Part shown: positions 19,701-28,700 of the stretch, piece after piece | How positions within the stretch are numbered: position 1 is the first letter of the stretch | Layout: every line of letters starts with the position of its first letter | Assembly: GCA_019055375.1 (NCBI GenBank) | Contig: JAHQIW010000107.1 | Coordinates: forward strand, 248,001-312,000 | Origin: Parelaphostrongylus tenuis | Taxonomy: Eukaryota; Nematoda; Chromadorea; Rhabditida; Metastrongylidae | Direction: 5' to 3' | Length of the DNA: 64,000 bases | The notes under the pieces: model-generated | What the model was told of the DNA's origin: nothing | Database searches by the model: none | What the model saw: only the letters and a program-made list of their open reading frames with translations | Made by a program: the position numbers and the translations under genes

Positions 19701-22700
19701 ACTTCAGTTGTACTTCCCTGACGGTGCTCTCTAAGTCTTACCACATGTCCGGCCCACCTGATTTTTAACACTAGGCGAAAGAACATTTGTCGACATTGAG
19801 TGATCTTTCGTCGTCCTAGCGTTTTTGAGAACCGATACAATCGTAGCGAAAAAGTGGACATAGAAGCGAGTGTTTGTTCTCCTCCATGTTTCATCGGTGC
19901 ATTTCCAAATTCCCTAATGCGGTCGTTTCCTCCCCAATGTGTTACTGCTTTCGTTTATCACGTTAGCCTTTTGGCCCAGGTATGTAGCATTCTGAAGGAT
20001 TTGTGCAGGTTTGCATATTCAAGCATCAGAGATCTACCGTCGTCTATCCGTTGGGGGAGGGACATGTGTGGTGTTTTGGTTGAGGGCGCATCACGCTCAC
20101 AAGTTGTCGATGGTTTTGCTCCTGCGTCCCATGATCATCTAGCTTTCCATCTAGAGGCGACTTGATAACAGACCCTGTCTGGAAGGACAGTAGTGCTGTT
20201 TTGATAGATAGATAGCCCCAAGGGTCACTGTTAAGTCCAGGTATGCATTCAAATACATCTAGCGATGCTAAGGGATGTCTAGTGCATGGCGCATTTCTCA
20301 GGGATTATAGCCGAGAATTTCATTGTTGTTTAGTGCTTCATCTTCATGGGTATCATATGCAAACGATGTCGTTCTACACACCATGCTTTTGAAGATGGAG
20401 GAAACATGTGGTGCGTCTTAACCACAATCGATGGACGAGAATCGTCACCCATTTTATTCTCTAAGGTGTTAATGCCAAATGCACCACAGAAAGACCACCC
20501 CTGGTAGTGAGAATTTTTCACGAGAAATCCTGTAAGCCTAGAGATATGGTATTCAACGTATTCCTGCTAAAGGGGAACCCACTTGGCAGCTCTTGCACGG
20601 GTTAGGAAATATAAGAGTTTCTCGAATGCTTGTTCGAGTAATTCGACGATTAGCGTGACGACAGGTGAACTGCATAGAATTGGGTCTGTACTGACGTTAA
20701 CGATTTCTTGATATTGTCATTCTGAATCGATTTATTAGATCGTGCAAGCGATGTTGTCTTGGATTTCTCACATATTGTTTTTTAGATTGATCAAGTGGTT
20801 CTAATGGGTGCAGGTACTCGTGTGCCAAAGGTGCAAGATGAACTGCAGAGAATCATCAAAGGGTGCGCTACTTCTCGTCTTTCTATGGTTGACAACATGT
20901 CTTATATTTTGCTTTATTAGTAGTGGGAGCATTAATGCCACCTTTTTAGCGTGCTTAGAGTCTTAAATTTCTCAAAGAGAATTTCGTTTTAGGAAGGAAT
21001 TGGGTCGTTTCCTAAACACGGATGAATCCATTGCAATGGGAGCGTTGTATCAGGTATACATTTTGTTTGAGACTATCTATTTTAGCGGTTGTGTGATCTA
21101 ATGAGCCGCGTGTGGCACAGTAGTCTGGGATGTTGCACGACTCGACAAAAGCTTCGATCCCACGCTCCAGGCTCACCAAGCCTCCCATCCCCCCGGAGTC
21201 AGTGAATTGGTACCAGACTTGTTTGGAATGATAGCAACACTTGATACATCGGTAGACTACTGCGAGTCGTTGTAAAGGCCAGATCTGCATTCGGTCACCT
21301 CAAACGGTGCTTGATCAAACGATGCGTGGAGACGCATCCCGTGGGGATTGACAAGCACCGAGAGCTTTATCTTTTACCTTTCAGGTTCAATGTCCTTCTT
21401 AAAACCTGCATTTTAGGCTGCTCATCTAAGTAAAGGATTCAAAGTTAAGCCATTTGGCGTCGAGGAATTGGTTATTTTTCCTATCGAGGTAGGCGCTGGT
21501 CGATGTTTTGTCGTTTTACTGTCTGCTCCTTAAGCGATTTTTTTGTTAACATGTTGTTATGGTACACTATCAATATACTTACACATCGTTGTATCATTTT
21601 TAACAATTTTTCATGGCAATTTCCTGCTTTCAGGTCAGCTTTGTAAGTAAGCAGAAACAAGAAAATGGTGATATCATCGATAAACCCATCACACGACATG
21701 TCTTCCAGTTCAGATCGAAATATCCAACTAACAAAAAGGTAAATGTCACAGTGAAATTATCGAGCCATTGACAGTTATAGGGTTTCTAGCGTGTAGACAC
21801 AAACGCTCGGACCTGTGTTGGTTTCTTAAAAAGCGAGCTGTCGGAACTCTGGTAGTATGAAACAAATCTAAAACATCTGTGATTTTGGAACTCAATGTAC
21901 AACAAAAGTTTTGGACTCATATGCGGTCATCAAGAACATTTCCATGGTTTAAATCTTTCGGGATCGTGGATCCACTTCCTCTGCATCTCTGGCCTCCAGC
22001 GTGGGAACGCATTGGATGTCTTATTGCATAGTTTCAATTATATTACTGTGTTATTTTCTTATGTTATGTTATATGTAAATATATTATGTTGTTATTAGTA
22101 GGGAAATAATAACAATAATACTATTGTAATGTAATAAAACATTCAGTTTGTTCTCACGCTGTGGGTTGTAAGTGCAGAGGAGGTGGGTCCACGGTCCCGA
22201 AAGGGTTAAACAAACGTCTTAGGTATTTTGAACTTCATCGATATAGGTAGGGTCTTGAGAACCAATACAAATTGAGAAAGTCTTCCGAAATCTAGACAAC
22301 TTTTTATATAACTGCTTCTTTAGCAGTGATATGATCTATAGCTGTATAGGTAATAGAATGGGTGATATGAATTGTATCAACCTCACTGGGAAGTTAAACT
22401 CGCGTTTCACCTTTTCGGTGGCGCGTGCTTTCGAAAAGTGTAGGGGTTTCTGTTTATTGAGAAAAAAAGGTGCTTGAAAATTTTATGTGTCTTAACACGT
22501 TGACAACGCTCTGAGCTGTTATTAGCTCACACCGCACGTTGTTTGTGCGGTAGCGCGGTGCGGCGGGAGTCTTTATTATCTTGCAAGGGATATGTGGGAA
22601 CTTGTTTGATAAAATGGGCCACTGAGAGGATATTATCGTGATTAAACGATGAAATATAGCATGGGAGACATGGTCATGTACTGAGAAATCATCTGTGTTT

Positions 22701-25700
22701 CAACGGGAAAAGCGCATTGTTGTGAAAGAGAACATTTCCAGCTGTTATATAACCTCGTTTCTTTCTTCTTTATTCATGTTTTTGCAGTCAGTCGATAGCT
22801 TGAGAAATGCCTATTCTCCTATTAAGTTTTCTTCGTGAAAGGACTTTTATTTTGCTTTCTGCTAACAAAAAGTAAGGTTTTGCAAGCAGAGTTCGTTTTA
22901 GTGATTATCTGTCTTTTCCTTCAAGATTCGAGGTTTTAGGAGAAAAAAATCGCCATTGTTTTCAGCTACAGAAAGCTTATCGATGTTTCTTATATCAGAT
23001 TGTACCGTTTACTGGCGACAAAACTCCTTTTAGTGACGATAGAAATTCGCATTTTATTAGAAAACTACCACAACATCATTGTAGCCGCCTCGTGCTGTGG
23101 AGGATTTCAATGTCGTTGTCAACGTGTTAAAACGATAGAGCAAAGTCTTTTGATATGAGTCTGCCTAGATTTCTGTTCTTAAAGTTATCTAGCTATGAAA
23201 ACTTTTTTGACAGTTATCGCAAAGTTATCGTTGTTTTCACAGAAGTCATCAGGGCGAGGTTCCATGTCTTCTTCTCTGCTATTTGATAGTGTTTTTTTTC
23301 TTAGAATAAGTTTTTAGGTCATTACTTTCACTTCCTATACCGACGACTTTTCGTTTGACCTCGCATACTCGGACCTGACGCATTTCAATGAACAGCAGAA
23401 GAGGTTTGTGCACAAATTTTGAAAATTATGATAAGAAATTGCTATGATTCTTTTCTGTTGGGTAAGTTGTTGATTATGATGCAGGAATGGCTCAAACACA
23501 TTCTTGACAATGTGAGTCACCTGTGACTCACGAGGAAAGTCTTTATCTTATTCAAACACGTCTCGGCTTGCGGCAGATCTTACCAATAAAAAATCGCTTA
23601 TGAAAGACAAATTTTCGGAAGTTTCAAGCAACTTACAAAATTGATTATTCTGTGATAGCGAATTTTGAATTTATGGGTATCGCAATCTATTTTTCAAAAT
23701 GAAATATTTGACATAGTTAATAGTGAATAATTTATCCATCCACACCTGCGAGCCAAAATACCCTCGATTTTTTCGGGACGACGTGCTCTTTTTTGAGTGC
23801 ATGCGTTTCTGTATCTGCTTTTTTTTGGATGACGTTCATACTTATGTCTGAACACGCCTTCCGCCTGGCCTTCTTCGCGGGAAACTGCTTTTTGAAAAGA
23901 CTCATTGATATTGTTCAGTAGCTCGTACAAAGCAGTCTGAGACTGACCTATGGAAAGGCTTTCTTAATGCACTGAACCGTGAAAAGCAATCTTGTGGTGA
24001 GGAAGAAGTTTCGCTCATTAAGAGAGTGCGTGGCCTATAGTCAGCAAGCGACATGGAGGCTACTGTGCGTCGACGGCGTGGTATCGTACACGGAGCTTAC
24101 ATCATTTATGCTAAGCAGTTTTTTTGAGGTTTTCAGCCCCATGGTATCTTCGATTTTAAGTATCTTGCCAAAAGCGGGTAACGTAGTGCTGTAAATAATC
24201 TCTAATGTGCATTACGAGAAAGGTCCTGGTCATTATGAATGACCTAGACAATCTTCACTATAATCAGTGGGTTCTCATCCTTTGGTTCAAATTTTCAGCG
24301 TCATGCAATCCTGTTCGGTCATTGTGGGTAATGAAGTTCCAAAACTAATCCATTAAATCGACTGTTTCTAAAACCTTGTAATAAACATTCAGAATGATTC
24401 CAAAAAAAGAATGTTTTAGCCTAAACGAGGTTGGTACGCGAGGGCCATACACCGGTGTTTCGGAGGTTTGTCCTCCTCGTCAGTGACCCCCGCCCCACAT
24501 TAAGCCCTGCATTGTAGCAAGGAGGGAGGCGTATGTGGTATACGTGTGGCACAGTGTACAATACACTGGTTCATCTCGTAATAAACATTCAAAATCAAAT
24601 CCAAAAAAAATGTTTTTAGCCTAAAACGAGGTTGGTACGCCAGGGCCATACACCGGTTTATGTTTTTTCGTAATAAAACGAGGTTTTAGACACAGTCGAT
24701 TTAATGGATTAGTTTTGGTCTACCAGCCAAAACCATCGACTGGTGGTGATGGACCAGTGTCATTGTACACTATGCCATCACCACATACGCCTCCCTCCTT
24801 GCTACAATGCAGGGCTTAATATGGGGCGGGGGTCACTGACGAGGAGAACAAACCTCCGAAGCACCGGTGTATGGCCCTGGCGTACCAACCTCGTTTAGGC
24901 TAAAACATTCTTTTTTTGAAGTTCCAAAAAATCTTATGAGAGCTATGAACTCATCCATGGCACTTCTTCAAACCCATATAGCGTAATATCAAATCACCTC
25001 GTAAAGCGATTAAATAAAAAAAGAATTCTATGCTGACATTGAACCCAGTCACGCTGACAGATATTGGGTATTGGATAGTGAAATAGGATTCTTTTTTATC
25101 AAATCGTTTCGAGTATGGTCTGATGTTACGCTGTGTGGGCCTGAAGAAGTACCATAGAAGTGATCATACTTCTGGGTTTAAAGTCATGCAGTTCTCACTG
25201 ATCATCCTGGGTGATAAAGTTTTGAGAAACTTTGTGAGAGATATGGGCATTTTTATGGTACTTTTGCAAGCCCATATAGCGTGCTTTCACCTCGCATATT
25301 GAACTGTGTAAAACTGACTCACGGGCGACGAGTATTTTCATGATATGGCATCGATCATCTATTCCAAAAACTAGCGTGGGTTTATGTTGTTATCTGTTCG
25401 GGACGTCTGAAGTTTATTTAATATTTTCCTGTAATCAGCGGGACAAGTGCCAATTTGTTAGCTACGATACTTAATAGAAAGAAACCCATGGTGCATCTCT
25501 ACAGGATTGTTAACGTCGAACTTTTTATCGTCGAGAAGCACGCATTGTCAAGAGTGTGTTGGCTACATGTCGGTGCTGTAGTCATGCCTCTTATGTAGAC
25601 TCTGATTCATTTATTTCTTGAAAAATACTCCCACAGTCAGCTTCGAGGTAGTCGTATCCTATATTCGTTATATTTTGAGGGAGTTTGATTCGCTTATTCC

Positions 25701-28700
25701 ACGACTAAATACAATATCGGTGTTCGGTGTTGCAAAAGCTCTCGAAAAGGAATTGAAACCTGAAAAGACAGAGTTCGCTGGAGTGAAGGTACTTTTTGAA
25801 TGTTATCTAACTCAGCAGTGTATCATATCTCACAACTTCTCTAGGTCGGCTTTCTAGTAGACTCGTCGGGAATCCTTCGTGTTGAGAAAGCTGAAGCAGT
25901 GATCAAGCGAAAAACTCAAGGAGTAGTTGAATGCAAGTTTATGATTTTCTTAGTGATCTTAGTGTTTTATGGGTGTTACTATGTCATTTGATGGCTGGTA
26001 TTTTTATTTCAGCTATCAAGAAAACGATTACTGGTTTCTTCTCAAAGAAAGCTGAAGAAGGAGAAGCGACAGATTCCGAGGAGAAGAAAGATGAGGATGT
26101 TGGAGAATCCGCAGTTGATGTAGAGAGCCCTGAGAGTATTGATAAGAAATTGCCTGGTACAGACGAGAAGCCCTCAAAGGATGCCGTCGAAGAGGTGGAT
26201 AAAAAAGAGAATAAGACGGAGAAACCAACGGATGAGAAGATAAAAGATGAAACGCAAAGTGATATGAAGAACGATTCCGAAAGCACGAAGGATGTCAAAA
26301 CAGGACAGGAAACATCTCCAGAACAAAAGGCGGTAAATTCTTATTTTTATTGAAACTGGTGAACAACTGCCCTTTAGTGCAGATAGACGATTTGAGTGTA
26401 AAATAGTGCTAGATTTTACTGAGTGTGACCTAAGAGCGGTGAAACTTGTCAAAATATTCAATATTAAATACTCTTTTCAATCATAGTAAAGGTAATTCTC
26501 ATGAATAAGGTATCTCTTCCTAGTCTGCATGCGCAGTATATTATCCATTTTGAGTTTAGTAAGTTACAAATTTTTTTTGCTTCTCTGTATTCTTCATTCG
26601 ATAGATCCAAATAGGAGGCGTTAGAGCGAATAGGGTGTTGTGTGCACTTGAGAGTTTACAAGAAATCTTCTCGAAGAAGTTTTTAACCGGTAAATTTGCA
26701 AACATTTAACTATAGTTTCATTCTTATCGTTATGATGAATCATGGTTATTGCATGGAATATGCGGATATAGAAAATTGTGAAATCGATTCAACATAAGCT
26801 GCACCATCCAAAATGCTGATAGGTTATAGTAACGTCTACTAAATAGTAGCATGTATATGATTCACAGCCATAGAACGATAGAGCAAAGCCTCTTCTACAG
26901 TTATTCCTTATCTACATCCTTTAAGTTGACTTGGTAATGAAAAACGTATATAAATTTTTTATAGAATCGTACAAGTATAATGACTATCGGCCTAACTGGG
27001 TTTATAGAGCGCTAGTGCTTACCCGACCGAACCTGTTGAAGTTTGCTGGCTGCTAGCTGTGATAGAGAGATAGTGAATAATGGGTGGTGGGTAATCGGTG
27101 GCTTCGGTGTTGTAGTGGCAGTACGCGCCTACGTTAAGGGTAAAACGTGGGTTCAACTTCCGTCTCAGGTCGAATTTTTGCCTACCACTCAACTGTCTAG
27201 GCATCGAAAAACTATTGTGTTGTCAAAAAAAGTGGCAAATTCGTGGCGACCCCAAATTGTTCATATTTGATTTGGCCAGACAGAGAAAAGTGCTGAATGG
27301 GTTATACAAGTTCAACGCTTACACATGATATCGTACAGTACAAAAAGCTGGGGAAAATAAAAATTTAGTGTGCGCGAATATGATGTACCTTTAGTGTAGG
27401 CTACGAATTATGCACATTTCAATTCATGTTATCTAGTGTCTTCATTTAATGGCTATTAGTGTTATGAGAAGCTCTGCGGATCAGTTGAATGAAGATTTTG
27501 ATAAATAAAACTGATAATTCGGTAACAAAATCTTTCAAATGAATGTGTAAAGTTGAGGTTTTCCTAATTGAGAATACATTGATAAACATGGAAGTTGAGG
27601 TTTTTTAATTTTTAAAATTCATGTCCGTATCTGTAAAGTTTGCACATCAGTTTTATCTGTAATCGAATATTTGTTGTTCGTCTATAAATTGCATTCAGAA
27701 TGTTAGAACTAATATTTTTCGATCATATAACGAATGGGAAGTTCTGTACTACTCAAAGATCAAATACGGCACCTTAGTTTCAATCGTACTGGGAACAATT
27801 GATCCTAGATACTCTTCACTTTTTATAATCTTCTACTCATTGATGGAGACCAACTGCGTAGTGACTGAAAAGACGATTAATGTGCTTCTTTGCGATAACA
27901 TATCACTTTGAGATTATGCGCGAGATCGTGCCAAACTGATCATTTGTTCAACTCATAATCATTTATAATTATCATATTTATTAGTAGTATGGGTGTTTTT
28001 CTACGCAGAAGTAGAATAATCTAACTGTTTCGTCAATATATTTCTCTCACCACGCATCAAAAGAGATTGGTACAAACCGATGCAATCACCACCGACATGT
28101 GGTTTCATTACCTACTTGGATACTTCGACGATCCGTCACGAATTGTACAGACCCCAGCACATTTTCCATGTTCCATATGGTTTTAGTCACTAGTAAAATT
28201 CGAACTGTGGCTATAGAACAAATATGAATCACTACTGAAGCATGCAGGTCATGTAAGCGTTTGAGTGCATCATATGATTTTTGAGGCACAGTATTGAAGA
28301 CATGAGTTTTTTGTTTTTCGACATTCATCATCATTAGGAACAGGAAAGGTGTAAAGATAATCCAGGATTCATTGTAGCTAAATATAAGAGAAGTTTCTAA
28401 AATAGGAAAACCAATTTATGAAAAAAAATGTGCGGTACAAAAAAAAACTGCCGGAGTGACCGGTGTGACCTGCGTGGGTGTCACAGTAAACTCAGCGAAA
28501 AATGAAAGGCAAAATTAGGCTTCGTTACGAGAGTGTTGACAGAGATTCAAGATAAAAATATAACCAAAATAAAAGCCCTACAGCATGTCATTGTCGACAG
28601 CAGAGGATAATATCCGATCTCCTCTATCTTCAAGACATCTGTGTCCACAACACAAATTTTGAAACTGTTTACGTGCTCTATGATCGTTAGCGATTCTTTG

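Larger units (their letters stand above)
24342..24920. repeat. hammerhead-bearing fold-back with a 199-bp direct repeat (family 2)
   Basis: It has three parts. Unit B (about 24400-24590) carries a minus-strand hammerhead. Part C (24600-24660) is a direct repeat of the start of B, offset by 199 bp and cut within the ribozyme. Unit D (about 24745-24915) is the inverted copy of B with a plus-strand hammerhead. Flanking 'aaaactaatccattaaatcgactg' (24346) is inverted at about 24693. Direct 199-bp spacing at the ribozyme is what a tandem retrozyme-like repeat would leave. It lies in the HYOU1 intron between exons 14 and 15. Confidence 0.7.

Noticed and set aside
25984..26461. Ser/Phe-rich minus-strand frames
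   Set aside because: Antisense of the acidic Lys/Glu linker exon of HYOU1.
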